DNA from: a virus
Strand: one strand, 5' to 3'
Length of the DNA stretch: 34,135 bases
IMG/VR virus record: IMGVR_UViG_3300032084_000080
Span: 1 to 34,135 of that record
The position numbers were made by a program, and so were the translations under genes. A model generated the notes under the pieces. It made no database searches, had not been told where the DNA came from, and saw only the letters and a list, made by a program, of their open reading frames with translations. Each line of letters opens with the position of its first letter. The first letter of the stretch is position 1. This document shows positions 18,810-28,059 of this stretch, one piece after another.

Positions 18810-20902
18810 AATCTACCGCCAGTTACAGCTTGTGCAGGTGACTCTGCCGGGTATCGTGGCACGTTCTGCATTTGCTTGATTTGGGCAACGTCTACGGCTG
18901 TGCCGTACTTGCCAAGTATCTCCGCAGCGTTAACCAGGAGGTCTTGGTCCATCTTATCACGTTCTCGGTCATCTGCAGCAATAGCCTTTTGCGCATCAAT
19001 CTGCAACTTCGCCATGTCGGTCTGAGACTTAGCCTCGGCCTTCATCTGCTCTGCCTGGAGGTAAGCGGTTGCCTGGTCCATTTGTGGCTGCTGCTCCTGG
19101 CCTTGCTGCTGCTGTGCTAGTAGCGCCTGCTCTTGCTCTGGATTCATCGGCGTAAAGTACCTGTCAGCGTTTCTAACGCCGTTTAGCGCTAGCATGTCTG
19201 CCAGGGTATTGCGTATCTGTGTCATCGTCACAAGGCCATTCCCTGGGCCGTATGCCTGGAATATCTGCATCTGCATCTGCAGGGCTTGAGTCAGGGCAGC
19301 GTTACGCTGATCTTCCCGGCCAGTACCCAGGCCAACATTGACAGAGGTATCCATCTTCTTGTTCCAGGATCGCGGATCGACGGGGATATAGTCCTCGCCA
19401 CTAATGCGCATAATCTTTTCTTCATCGCAGTTCTCGATCACCAGCTTCAGCATCAGCTTAAACATATGCCGAACACCACCTTCTGCCAGGTTACGAGCCA
19501 TGACTTCAATCTGACCTGCCGCTCCCTGCATAGTAGCCTGGACCGCAGTTGCAGTAGTTGCCTGCAGCGCATCTGGATTAAGCCCTAAACTGGCTCTTGA
19601 GATGCCTACTTTCTGCTCAATAGTCGTGTCATAGTATTCGATAGCCGCCAGCGTTTGATTGGCTACAAATGGCACTGAAAGGGGCTGTATTGCCCCTCCC
19701 TGACGTACCCGGACGATACCGCCGATCTCATTGTTCAGCATGTCGTCCATGTTCACCGCGCCATCAATAACCTCGGTGCGGGGGTGGTTAGTCAGCGCCA
19801 CGTTGTCCAGCACGCCACGGATCATCATTGTGGCTGCGTCCTGGTCCTCAAACAGCAGGTCAGCAATAGACTTGCCATAGAACGTATGCGGCTCAGGGTC
19901 TATCTCAAACGCAGCAAAGGGCTGGTCACCCCAGGGCTCATAGCCTAGTAACTGATACTCGCTGCCGCCGAGTACGACTTTTTGCATCTCTGCAACGCCA
20001 GTGCCGTTAGTGTCTATCTTCATGTACAGCTCGGTCAGAGCTACAACACGCATAGATGGGTCCATAGGGTTTTCTGACTGATAGTCCTGCTCATACCCTC
20101 GGCGCTCGTAGTCCTCAACCTCAGAGAACGTGTCAGAGTGGCCCAGGCCGGACATCTCAGATACAACGTCAAAGTCATACCCCATAGCCACCAGGTCACT
20201 TACTCGGACCTCAGTTCTGTGGCCAACAACGTAAGCAGTCTCGATACTCTTTGCGTTACGATCTATAAAAAACTCTTCTGGCGGTACAGCCTCAACACAC
20301 AAGTCACCCATCTCGCTGATCTTGCTGACCTTCAGGTCGTGCCGGGGCATCTCTACCTCTACACCAAACTCATCCAGCTCAATCTCTATCTTTGTGGTGT
20401 GCTCGATAACCTCAACATCCTGCTCGTTAACAATGGTCGAAAATTCCATGTCGTTCAGGTTGTTAAAAGTGTAAGTCTCGCTCTCGTCGTATGTATCCCA
20501 GTAGACCTTAACAATGCCTGTCTTCTTTAGCAGGGCATCATGGAATACATCGTTCAACACGTCGTAACCATTCAGCTCCTGGAACTTGTACTGGATGTAC
20601 TTAGTGGCCTGCTCGGCAAACTTAATGTCCTCTGGTCCGGTAGGGACAAACTCAACCGGGCGATCAGTAGACAGGAATACGCGCAGCAAGCTGGGCTTGA
20701 TAGATCGTATAGCGTCACGCACCTTTGTAGATACGACGCTAGATCGGCCCTCTTCCTCACCGATATCTACCTCGCCGTTGTAGTAGCGCTGGGCCTTAAT
20801 ACGGTCCTCAGCCACTTCACTCTCAACAAAGTCAACAGCGTCCAGGATAGCCTCGCGGGCAATGTTTTCTACGTCATCTGCTTCTAATGGTTTTAGTTCC
20901 AC
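18806..20902 (-). CDS. Portal protein
   Basis: This is 698 aa from a GTG at 20902 with a CAGGAGT site. The N-terminus (EDRIKAQRYYNGEVDIGEEE and GRSSVVSTKVRDAIRSIKPS) is characteristic of large P22-like portals. PEPHTFYGKSIADLLFEDQD and NVALTNHPRTEVIDGAVNMD represent the conserved stem/wing. The C-terminal 120 residues are a Gln-rich coiled coil like the barrel of P22-type portals. It forms the 12-subunit ring through which TerL pumps DNA and to which adaptors bind. The length agrees with the family. Confidence 0.93.
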   Translation of the reverse strand: MELKPLEADDVENIAREAILDAVDFVESEVAEDRIKAQRYYNGEVDIGEEEGRSSVVSTKVRDAIRSIKPSLLRVFLSTDRPVEFVPTGPEDIKFAEQATKYIQYKFQELNGYDVLNDVFHDALLKKTGIVKVYWDTYDESETYTFNNLNDMEFSTIVNEQDVEVIEHTTKIEIELDEFGVEVEMPRHDLKVSKISEMGDLCVEAVPPEEFFIDRNAKSIETAYVVGHRTEVRVSDLVAMGYDFDVVSEMSGLGHSDTFSEVEDYERRGYEQDYQSENPMDPSMRVVALTELYMKIDTNGTGVAEMQKVVLGGSEYQLLGYEPWGDQPFAAFEIDPEPHTFYGKSIADLLFEDQDAATMMIRGVLDNVALTNHPRTEVIDGAVNMDDMLNNEIGGIVRVRQGGAIQPLSVPFVANQTLAAIEYYDTTIEQKVGISRASLGLNPDALQATTATAVQATMQGAAGQIEVMARNLAEGGVRHMFKLMLKLVIENCDEEKIMRISGEDYIPVDPRSWNKKMDTSVNVGLGTGREDQRNAALTQALQMQMQIFQAYGPGNGLVTMTQIRNTLADMLALNGVRNADRYFTPMNPEQEQALLAQQQQGQEQQPQMDQATAYLQAEQMKAEAKSQTDMAKLQIDAQKAIAADDRERDKMDQDLLVNAAEILGKYGTAVDVAQIKQMQNVPRYPAESPAQAVTGGRF

Positions 20903-20905
20903 GTC

Positions 20906-22762
20906 TTACTCCTGTGCGTATTCTACGGCCTGCTGCTCTGCGCCAATTCTAGCACCGCCTGACAATGCCTGGGCCACAGTTTCAGCCTTTTTAAGCAGCG
21001 CGCTTAATTTTGTCTTGTCTTTTAACGCGGCCTCAACTAGCTTGGGGTCATCAGAAAACAAAACTCGTGCAACCTGTGTCATCTGTTGGTCACTAAGCCC
21101 TTGTGCTGACGGAATCGCTGTCTTGATAATTCTAATCAAAGCCATAGGATCAAACTGAGACCCTCTCAACATATCCTCGGCAGAAACTCCAGCGCCCCTA
21201 AGCTCAGATTCTTTCATTAGCGCTTGTGTGGGAGAACCAGCCTGCGGCTGTATAAACTTGTTCATTTCGCCAGCTTCTGCAGCCCTTCCAACTGATTGTA
21301 ACACGCTTTGCGACTGATCTTTTGGCAATACTACTCTCAAAGCTGCACCGAGCTGTCTGTCTTCATTAGCAAGGTCTCTGATCGTTGTTCCAGATCGTCG
21401 CGCCCTGTTGTTAATTGCATCCATCATGCCAGCTCTTAAAGCATCTAGCTTTTCTGGAGGCAAGCTTTCAACCAATACTTGCAGCTCATCCACATTCATG
21501 GTGAGACCGCGCTTTTGGCCAAGCTCAAATAATTCTTGTGCGCCAGCTCTTTGCGCAAAACTTGCACGAACCGCAGCTAAATCTGGAGACTCAACATCAA
21601 TTGCGCCCCTTAAAGTTTTTTCTTTTGCTCCCAGCACCTCGCCCATAGTGCCTTCGCCGGCTCTATACCTAGCTCCAGTCTGTTCTTTAACATTGCGCCG
21701 GAGTATTTCGGCATCCTCTAAAGTTGGCGCTCGCGTAAACTGAATTGAACCGTCGTCCATTTCTCTAAATAACGGAACAATGCTCCTTGCTTCGTAGATT
21801 TCTTTTAATGCCTGGCGGCTTGTAGGCACAGTTTGCAATATATTAAGCATTTCATCAGCAACCTGCGCAGAAACATTTTGCCCTCCTTCAAATGCCTGGC
21901 CGTATGCGGCGCTTTCTTCTGCCTTTAACTGCTCCTGAGTTTGCTGCCTAGCCCTGATTACATTAGGGTCGCCCTGCTGTGGAGTCATGGTTTCGCGCAG
22001 CTCTCCCATTGCCTGCTCTCTGGTCCTAGCAGCTCTTCCTCCGCTTGCCGCTAGTATCTCAGACCGCGTAACACCGCCTTCATTGACCATAGCCTTTATA
22101 GCATTCCCTAACGTCATATTGTCGGCAATAATTCGACCTTCTGCTACGTCAGCAATAACCTCATCTACAGTCTTTCCAGTAGACTCAGATAACCTTAACA
22201 ATTCTTTTTGTACGGCGGTATCTGCGCCACCAAACTTTGCTCGCGTGAAGTCTATTAACTTGCGACCTAACGTTCCAAATTTTCCTAACATTAGCTCTGC
22301 GCCTGTCCCTATAACGGTGCCAGCAGCAGTACCTTTTGTTACGTCACCCACAAACTCTTTGCCTGTCTGCGCCTCAGACTCTCCAATTGAAGATAGTCCT
22401 GACTCTATAGCGCTAGTGGTAGCCGCTCTTCCCAGGTTTCCCATTCCCGACAATTGACCGCCAGGAACCATCATCATCAAAACAGATGGGACAAGAGCCC
22501 CGGCAACTTGCAAGGTTATAGCTTCGCCAGGGTTTGCTGTCTTATATTCTGTCAGCTTGCCCCTTAATTCATCCCTAATGACCTCATAGTCTCTGCCGCC
22601 CATTGACTCAGGAACAAGTGATTTTACTGCGGCTTCGATCTCATCTGCAAAACCAAAAGATGCGCCTTGGGCAACAGTTCTAAGTTTTTGGCTTTCAACA
22701 GGACCTTGTGCTATCGCTTGCGGCTCGTATTTTGCTCGTATCTCTGCTTTAGTTCTAGCCAT
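20906..22762 (-). CDS. Putative ejection protein, 618 aa
   Basis: This starts MARTKAEIRAKYEPQAIAQG; the ATG overlaps the stop of the previous gene (TAATG). Residues about 30-180 contain GASFGFADEIEAAVKSLVP and two Gly/Ala-rich hydrophobic segments (residues about 80-105 and 133-165) that could insert into a membrane. The rest is a long charged helical region. This mix is typical of internal virion proteins injected ahead of the DNA in P22- or T7-like phages. No transglycosylase motif is visible. It lies directly upstream of the portal in a group of three similar genes. Confidence 0.7.
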   Translation of the reverse strand: MARTKAEIRAKYEPQAIAQGPVESQKLRTVAQGASFGFADEIEAAVKSLVPESMGGRDYEVIRDELRGKLTEYKTANPGEAITLQVAGALVPSVLMMMVPGGQLSGMGNLGRAATTSAIESGLSSIGESEAQTGKEFVGDVTKGTAAGTVIGTGAELMLGKFGTLGRKLIDFTRAKFGGADTAVQKELLRLSESTGKTVDEVIADVAEGRIIADNMTLGNAIKAMVNEGGVTRSEILAASGGRAARTREQAMGELRETMTPQQGDPNVIRARQQTQEQLKAEESAAYGQAFEGGQNVSAQVADEMLNILQTVPTSRQALKEIYEARSIVPLFREMDDGSIQFTRAPTLEDAEILRRNVKEQTGARYRAGEGTMGEVLGAKEKTLRGAIDVESPDLAAVRASFAQRAGAQELFELGQKRGLTMNVDELQVLVESLPPEKLDALRAGMMDAINNRARRSGTTIRDLANEDRQLGAALRVVLPKDQSQSVLQSVGRAAEAGEMNKFIQPQAGSPTQALMKESELRGAGVSAEDMLRGSQFDPMALIRIIKTAIPSAQGLSDQQMTQVARVLFSDDPKLVEAALKDKTKLSALLKKAETVAQALSGGARIGAEQQAVEYAQE

Positions 22763-24036
22763 TATTCAGCAGCCTCTAGGTAATCTTTTCTGTCCTGGTT
22801 AGACATTTCACCCCATAAAGCATACGTCATGCCAGGGTCGCCCACTGGATACTGAGCAGTGATAGCTGTTGCAGCATCTATATCGGCCTGCATATCGTTC
22901 ATATATTGCCCAAGACCAATACCGCTCTGCAGCTTCCTGCCCATCTTTGTCATCTCTCTATACAACTTGTTCTGCGCAGCTATCTTGTCGTCTAAATAAT
23001 TAACCAAGTCCTGGCCGCTTAAACTGTTAGGGATGTCCCTGCTCAAAGCTAAGTCTAGCTCTCGCTCGCTTAGTGCACCAAACGTGGCGCTGTTAATTAC
23101 ATCAATACCAAGGGTGGTTCTAAGTGAGTTAAACATTGCAGTGTTTTCGTCAAACGCAGGCAAAAACCGCGCAATGACCCCAGTTCTAACGCCTTCTGGA
23201 GACGCAGCTAAATCCCTGGCTTGCTTCATAATATCGATAGATCGATTAACCTGTTGAGACTGGTCAAATACTTTCTCGCCTCTCTCTCTTGCGGCTTCAA
23301 CGTCAGCAATCTTAAATTGAGATTCACTTTCAAATTGCGCTTTTGCCTGCTCAGTCACTCCTCGCGTGCCTAGCTTAGTAACAGAGTATCCGCCTTCTGC
23401 GTTGGGGTCGTAGGTGATAACGTACTGATCTCCAGCTTTAAGCTCCGTACTGCCGACTATCATATCTTCTTGAGCAACCTGGATTGATCCGATGTTTTTA
23501 GAGGCGTAGCTGGTGCCCATTTTCTTCTTTGTAAACTCAGCAAGAGCATCTTTTGCAAGGGCTGGATTAGCTTCAACCATGGCGGCAAGCTCAGGTTGGC
23601 CCTGTTGTCTTAAATAAGCAGCAGTCTGGTTAGCCTGCGCGGATACTGTGCGCATCTTCTGACGGTCAGCATAAGCCTGCTGTATGCCTGCATCTGGAGC
23701 ATAGCGCATACTGTTAAATGCTGCAGCCAGGTCCATCATGCGGTCCTTGTCCTGCACAAAGTCCTGAACGCCACTGCCGATACGAGACAATAGCCCTGGC
23801 TTCTCCTGGGGAGCTTGTGGGGCTTGTGGCATCTGTAGGGGCTGCGCTGGCTGCATTGCCTGCGGTATTGTGGCAGCAGGCATCATGCTCTGATTTACAG
23901 CGCTCTGTATGTTATTGACAGCGCCTGGCTGATAATTAGCCCCAGGCATCTGTGGCATTTGTGGAAGCTGCTGTGGGCCAAATGTGCCCATTGTCTTCAA
24001 GCGCTCCATCTCAGCCTGCATTTGTTCTGGTGTCAT
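22762..24036 (-). CDS. Putative ejection or internal virion protein, 424 aa
   Basis: This starts MTPEQMQAEMERLKTMGTFG and overlaps the upstream gene as ATGA. Residues about 20-85 are Pro/Gln/Met-rich and probably disordered. A helical body follows, with a small beta unit (TELKAGDQYVITYDPNAEGG near residues 195-215) and a late region GALSERELDLALSRDIPNSL that I associate with internal virion proteins of aquatic phages. There is no membrane segment. It is probably a capsid-internal or injected protein. The assignment rests on context and pattern. Confidence 0.65.
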   Translation of the reverse strand: MTPEQMQAEMERLKTMGTFGPQQLPQMPQMPGANYQPGAVNNIQSAVNQSMMPAATIPQAMQPAQPLQMPQAPQAPQEKPGLLSRIGSGVQDFVQDKDRMMDLAAAFNSMRYAPDAGIQQAYADRQKMRTVSAQANQTAAYLRQQGQPELAAMVEANPALAKDALAEFTKKKMGTSYASKNIGSIQVAQEDMIVGSTELKAGDQYVITYDPNAEGGYSVTKLGTRGVTEQAKAQFESESQFKIADVEAARERGEKVFDQSQQVNRSIDIMKQARDLAASPEGVRTGVIARFLPAFDENTAMFNSLRTTLGIDVINSATFGALSERELDLALSRDIPNSLSGQDLVNYLDDKIAAQNKLYREMTKMGRKLQSGIGLGQYMNDMQADIDAATAITAQYPVGDPGMTYALWGEMSNQDRKDYLEAAE

Positions 24037-24536
24037 GATCCGCTCCCTTTGTTTTTAAACAAGTCTAACAAGCCGCTAAAATCTACTTGCTCTCCTGTTG
24101 CCGGGTTAGTCATTGGAGAAGATGATGCCAAGTTTGGAATCTCAGGAAGCGCCATCATGCCTCCACCGCGCTGCAAGGGAATCATCTCTGGCGGTGTAAC
24201 CTGGTAAGACATAGAAGATGCCATGTCGCCCAGGTTGCTAATCATTTTCTCTCTAGCGATATCTGACTCAGCATTCTGCTGTGCTTGCAGGAACGCAGGG
24301 TCTAACGTCTGAGCCTGGCTTAAAGATTCCATAGCAGCCGCAGTGTTGTCGATTGCGCCGGGTTGAGCCTGCACGCCTAGCATGCTTTCAGATGGAGCCG
24401 CCGGGGCAGCAAAGTTATTGATAGCCCCTTGGTTAGCAGTCATACCCGCCATCATTGACGGGTCTACCATGTTAGAGCTCATAAGAGCCTTGCGCAGCAT
24501 CTCTTCTTGATCGTTCTTTTTTTGGTATCCAAACAT
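24033..24536 (-). CDS. Hypothetical virion protein, 167 aa
   Basis: This starts MFGYQKKNDQEEMLRKALMS. It is Met/Gln/Ala/Pro-rich, with little predicted fold except a short N-terminal helix. The motif ANQGAINNFAAPAAPSESML is followed by a close repeat (QAQPGAIDNTAAAMESLSQA). Similar spacing (PGAVNNIQSAVNQS) appears in the next gene's N-terminus, so the two may share a short binding repeat. It lies among the putative ejection genes and overlaps the next gene by four bases. Function unknown. Confidence 0.6.
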   Translation of the reverse strand: MFGYQKKNDQEEMLRKALMSSNMVDPSMMAGMTANQGAINNFAAPAAPSESMLGVQAQPGAIDNTAAAMESLSQAQTLDPAFLQAQQNAESDIAREKMISNLGDMASSMSYQVTPPEMIPLQRGGGMMALPEIPNLASSSPMTNPATGEQVDFSGLLDLFKNKGSGS

Positions 24537-24537
24537 C

Positions 24538-26829
24538 TTATAATCCCTTGTAAAGCTCGCCGTATTTCACAGCCTTGTATCCAGACGGGGTAGTAACGAC
24601 CATCTCAGGCATTACACTCTCAACTTCCTGGGCCATTACACCCAATGTCATGCTACTGCTTAACCCTTTCTCAACAGCCTCATCACTCCAATCCCAAGTG
24701 TACAAGCCTAATCCGTTTGGAAGATGGCCTACTTGGTTTATATTGGTTTTAAGACGGGCGTCAGACAGTGCAGCCATCTGAGTGGCCATAGTCATGTAAT
24801 CCATCATGCCAAGGTTTTTCTGCGTGGTTTGACTCTGGGGTATTGGAGACGCGCCAAGAGCCTGTGACAGTAATCCGATAGATGTGTATGGAGCCTGCTG
24901 GTAGCCCTGGAACTGCGCCTTAGCTGCTTCAATAAGCTGCTGCTGCATAGCCTGCTGTAGCATACCCTGCTGCTGTAGGTTCTGGTTAACAGTCTGTCCC
25001 ATGCCGAAACCAAGGTTAGACAGTGAGCCAAGTTGACCTGCCGCGCCAAGACGTTGCGATGAACCAGTAAGACCTGCCGCCTGATTAGCAAGCTGCGCCT
25101 GTATTGCCTGTGAGGCGTTAAACTGACCAGCCTGGTTAAGTGCTGCTTGGTTCGCCAAAGAGGCCTGATTGGCTGCGCCTGCGCCGAACTGCGATGCCTG
25201 GTTAAGTGCTGCTTGATTAGCCAGTGCCGCCTGGTTCGCGGCAGATGCCCCAAACTGAGAAGCCGCCTGCTGTTGCGCTGACGCCTGAGCCATAGCCTGG
25301 TTCTGAGCAGCGGCACCAAATTGTCCTGCTTGATTCAATGCTGCCTGGTTAGCTAAGGCTGCCTGGTTGGCTGCTGACGCACCGAACTGAGAGGCTGCTT
25401 GCTGCTGCGCTGACCTCTGTGCTGCGGCCTGATTAGCTGCTGCTGCGCCAAATTGTGATGCTGCCTGCTGTTGTGCAGATGCCTGTGCAGCGGCTTGGTT
25501 CTGAGCCCCTGCGCCAAACTGTGCCGCTTGATTCGCTGCGGCTTGATTAGCAAGAGCAGCCTGATTGGCAGCAGATGCGCCAAATTGACTTGCAGCCTGT
25601 TGTTGAGCAGATGTTTGCGCTCCAGCGACGTTAGCAGCTTGTGCGCTAAACTGTCGAGCCTGGTTCTGAGCAGCCTGGTTGGCTAGAGCCGCCTGGTTAG
25701 CAGCGGATGCACTAAACTCACCTGCACGCATACCAGCCGCCTGATTGGCCAGGGCTGCTTGTTGTGCCAGGTTAGCGCTAGTAGTGCCAGCCTGTAGACC
25801 CGCCTGCTGGTTAGCAAGGCTAGCCTGCATTCTGCCAGCAATGTCTTGTTGCGCCATACCTTGAGCTTGAGTAAATCCAGCCTGACGTAACTGACCTGCA
25901 GATCGTGCGGCCTGTTCGGCAAATGCGCGATTAGTCTCTGCCTCCATCAAAGCCTGTCGAGAGCCACCAAAAGCACCTGCTGCGCTTGCTTGAGCTCCAG
26001 CCTGGCCCATTGATATCTGTCGGGCGCGATCTAGGTCAGACAGCGTAGACTGCACAACCTGGCTTTCATAAGGGTTGTAATACTGACTCAAATCAGTGCC
26101 AGCTAACTGGCCAGCCGTCACATCTCTGGACGTTACTGTCGGTGCTCCGCCTAATCTTTCTGCGCCGAATCCAGTTGCCCCAGTGCGAGCAGCGTCATAA
26201 CCCTGCGCCCCTAGTCCAGCAGCCTGGAATCCAGTAGCGCCTGTACGCTCTGCGCCATAGCCTTGAGCGCCTAGCCCGGCAGCCTGGAAGCCCTGAGAGC
26301 CAACATCTGCGGCACCAAAGCCAGTGGCTCCAGCCTGAGCTGCACCATAGCCTTGAGCGCCTACATCAGCTCCCTGAAACCCTCTAGCGCCAGCCTGTGC
26401 TGCGCCATAACCTTGTGCGCCAGTCTGAGTTGCCTGATAGCCAGGAGCTCGTACATTCATGGGCTGATACTGCATCTCTCTAGCAGCGCCAGCCATGGCG
26501 CCCTGAATACCCCGCGCGGCACTCTGATTAATGTTTGGAGCTTGCTGCACGCGACCGCCAGCTTTACCGCCACCGCCAGAGGATTGATCCAGCACTTGCG
26601 GCATAACGGAAGGCGACAATTTAGGTCCAGACTGTGGCGTAGGAGTCCTTTTGCCAAATAAATGGCTTGGCGGCTCTGCAGGGCCTCCTGCAACATCTCT
26701 TACTAAACCATCTTGCGGTGCTGGTAGCTGTCCTGGCGGTTGCGTTACTGACGGGCCATAGGAGCCAGGCTGCATTCTTTGAGGTCCAGCCATGCCTACT
26801 TGTTGTGGTACACCGTTACCTGAAGCCAT
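24538..26829 (-). CDS. Ala/Gln/Gly repeat virion protein with C-terminal S74 chaperone domain
   Basis: This is 763 aa, starting MASGNGVPQQVGMAGPQRMQ. Residues about 130-235 hold roughly ten Gly-rich units (GAQGYGAAQAG type). Residues about 240-320 are helical (AGAFGGSRQALMEAE). Residues about 340-600 are a long Ala/Gln/Asn repeat region (NQAALANQAA, AQQQAASQFGA). The end, from LSDARLKTNI near residue 690, is a Peptidase S74/intramolecular chaperone domain with the Ser before DARLK as likely catalytic residue and GVMAQEVESVMPEMV. S74 domains normally trimerise fibres and then cut themselves off. The body resembles ejection proteins. The start overlaps the previous stop (TAATG). Confidence 0.75.
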   Translation of the reverse strand: MASGNGVPQQVGMAGPQRMQPGSYGPSVTQPPGQLPAPQDGLVRDVAGGPAEPPSHLFGKRTPTPQSGPKLSPSVMPQVLDQSSGGGGKAGGRVQQAPNINQSAARGIQGAMAGAAREMQYQPMNVRAPGYQATQTGAQGYGAAQAGARGFQGADVGAQGYGAAQAGATGFGAADVGSQGFQAAGLGAQGYGAERTGATGFQAAGLGAQGYDAARTGATGFGAERLGGAPTVTSRDVTAGQLAGTDLSQYYNPYESQVVQSTLSDLDRARQISMGQAGAQASAAGAFGGSRQALMEAETNRAFAEQAARSAGQLRQAGFTQAQGMAQQDIAGRMQASLANQQAGLQAGTTSANLAQQAALANQAAGMRAGEFSASAANQAALANQAAQNQARQFSAQAANVAGAQTSAQQQAASQFGASAANQAALANQAAANQAAQFGAGAQNQAAAQASAQQQAASQFGAAAANQAAAQRSAQQQAASQFGASAANQAALANQAALNQAGQFGAAAQNQAMAQASAQQQAASQFGASAANQAALANQAALNQASQFGAGAANQASLANQAALNQAGQFNASQAIQAQLANQAAGLTGSSQRLGAAGQLGSLSNLGFGMGQTVNQNLQQQGMLQQAMQQQLIEAAKAQFQGYQQAPYTSIGLLSQALGASPIPQSQTTQKNLGMMDYMTMATQMAALSDARLKTNINQVGHLPNGLGLYTWDWSDEAVEKGLSSSMTLGVMAQEVESVMPEMVVTTPSGYKAVKYGELYKGL

Positions 26830-27656
26830 TATCGAGCACCTCTTCCATTTTGCATGTTTTTGTCATTTCTTCCCGCGTTCCGCATTTCCAGCATTAGCGC
26901 GTCAATACCTTTTTTGGGGGCCGCAGGGACATTCATCGCAGGAGCTGTTGGTAGAGGAATATCCATTAATGGTGGTTGCGTAAACTTTGGAGGCAAATTG
27001 CGAGACGCCTCTTTGCGTTCCACTGGACTCACAGGGTCAACAGTAAAAGTAGGAAGCTCGGTGTATGTTGGCCGTGCAGCAGGCTGCATAGGCAACGCCG
27101 TTGGGCTGGCTACCTCAAAAGGCCCTGTAGGCAAATTAAGCGCTGCCTGGGGCGGCATGCTCGGCATTTGCGCAACAGCACCGCCTCTAGTTTCAGGCAT
27201 AGGAATAGACGCCCTTGAGAAGCGATTAGGATCATACGCCATAGGAAAGTTTATAGGGCCTGGGCCAGGAAAAGGGTTGGTGTAAGTATTACCGGCAAAC
27301 AGCTCATTGTATTCTTTTGCGTAGGCAGGCTCTCTTGCCTCAAACTCGGCAACAGCCTGGTCGAACAAATTGCCAGAGCTATAGCCTGATATGCCGCCAC
27401 CAAAGTCTTGAGCTTGCGGCATTCCAGCCATAGCATCGGTAGGTGCGGCCATTCCAAACGCGGAAGCAGCACTCAAGTTGTTCTGCATCGCAGCCTGTTG
27501 ACTAGGCGTAAATCCAGCAACGTCTGGGCCATAGTATGGCATGTAGCCGATCTTCTGGACCTCTTCAGCTCGCGCTAGATTCCGCTTTGTTGCAGACTCT
27601 GCCCACTCTGGTATTTCTGTTTTTGTGGATTGACCACCGCCCTTGCCACCGCTCAT
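26829..27656 (-). CDS. Virion-associated protein, 275 aa
   Basis: This starts MSGGKGGGQSTKTEIPEWAE after an AAGGAT site. Residues about 15-60 are a compact conserved part (ATKRNLARAEEVQKIGYMPY, then YGPDVAGFTPSQQAAMQ). The remainder is Pro-rich and probably extended. This N-terminal part commonly precedes the Ala/Gln repeat protein in similar phages, and the two are translationally coupled here, so they probably act as a pair in the particle. It is likely an internal or tail-linked virion component. Confidence 0.65.
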   Translation of the reverse strand: MSGGKGGGQSTKTEIPEWAESATKRNLARAEEVQKIGYMPYYGPDVAGFTPSQQAAMQNNLSAASAFGMAAPTDAMAGMPQAQDFGGGISGYSSGNLFDQAVAEFEAREPAYAKEYNELFAGNTYTNPFPGPGPINFPMAYDPNRFSRASIPMPETRGGAVAQMPSMPPQAALNLPTGPFEVASPTALPMQPAARPTYTELPTFTVDPVSPVERKEASRNLPPKFTQPPLMDIPLPTAPAMNVPAAPKKGIDALMLEMRNAGRNDKNMQNGRGAR

Positions 27657-27657
27657 A

Positions 27658-28026
27658 TCATATATCCTTGCTAAGTGTCGTGAACGCCTCGGTCCACCCT
27701 TTGCTTAATAAGACCCTTGCCCAACCTCTACGGCCAGCAACAGTCATGCCCGTGCATCCTTGCTGTCTTGCAAACTCTACCGCCGACTCGTCCATGTCAA
27801 CTATCTGATTCTTCTCGCCTCCCGCCAGGAATATATGTAGCACTTTCTTTCTGGGAAACGATATTATTTCCGTAACAGCGCAGCCGTGTTCTGCTGGCCA
27901 AAACTGCATGTATCCGTTCTTTATGGCCTCAACAATGTCCTGGTACTCGTGCGTCCCGCCACTGTACTCCAATGCTGCCTTTATCCACTTCTCACAACGG
28001 TTTAGCTCTTCTTGTAAATCTGCCAT
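27658..28026 (-). CDS. GNAT-like hypothetical protein, 122 aa
   Basis: This starts MADLQEELNRCEKWIKAALE. The order of helices and strands (helices 1-40, strands TEIISFPRKKVLHIFLAGG and QIVDMDE, then helix, strand CTGMTVAG, loop RRGWARVL, and GW-x-x-A-F-T-T-L-S-K-D-I) matches a short GNAT fold seen in many phage proteins of unknown substrate. The AGRRGWARVL segment is the diagnostic end. A TATAATCGG box lies 20 bases upstream. It is possibly a virion-assembly or modifying protein, without confirmed activity. Confidence 0.65.
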   Translation of the reverse strand: MADLQEELNRCEKWIKAALEYSGGTHEYQDIVEAIKNGYMQFWPAEHGCAVTEIISFPRKKVLHIFLAGGEKNQIVDMDESAVEFARQQGCTGMTVAGRRGWARVLLSKGWTEAFTTLSKDI

Positions 28027-28046
28027 ATATCCCCCTAAATAATTGG

Positions 28047-28055
28047 CCGATTATA
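28047..28055 (-). promoter_or_regulatory. Repeated TATAATCGG box, copy 4 (putative -10)
   Basis: The minus strand reads AATGCTATAATCGGCCAA, 20 bases before the ATG of the 122-aa gene. Upstream GTCAATAAATG resembles copy 2. No good -35 lies at standard spacing. Confidence 0.5.
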
Positions 28056-28059
28056 GCAT

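Noticed and set aside
24804-25922. Long Arg/Leu-rich frames opposite or shifted in the repeat gene
   Set aside because: They are frame shadows of the Ala/Gln repeats with no ribosome sites.
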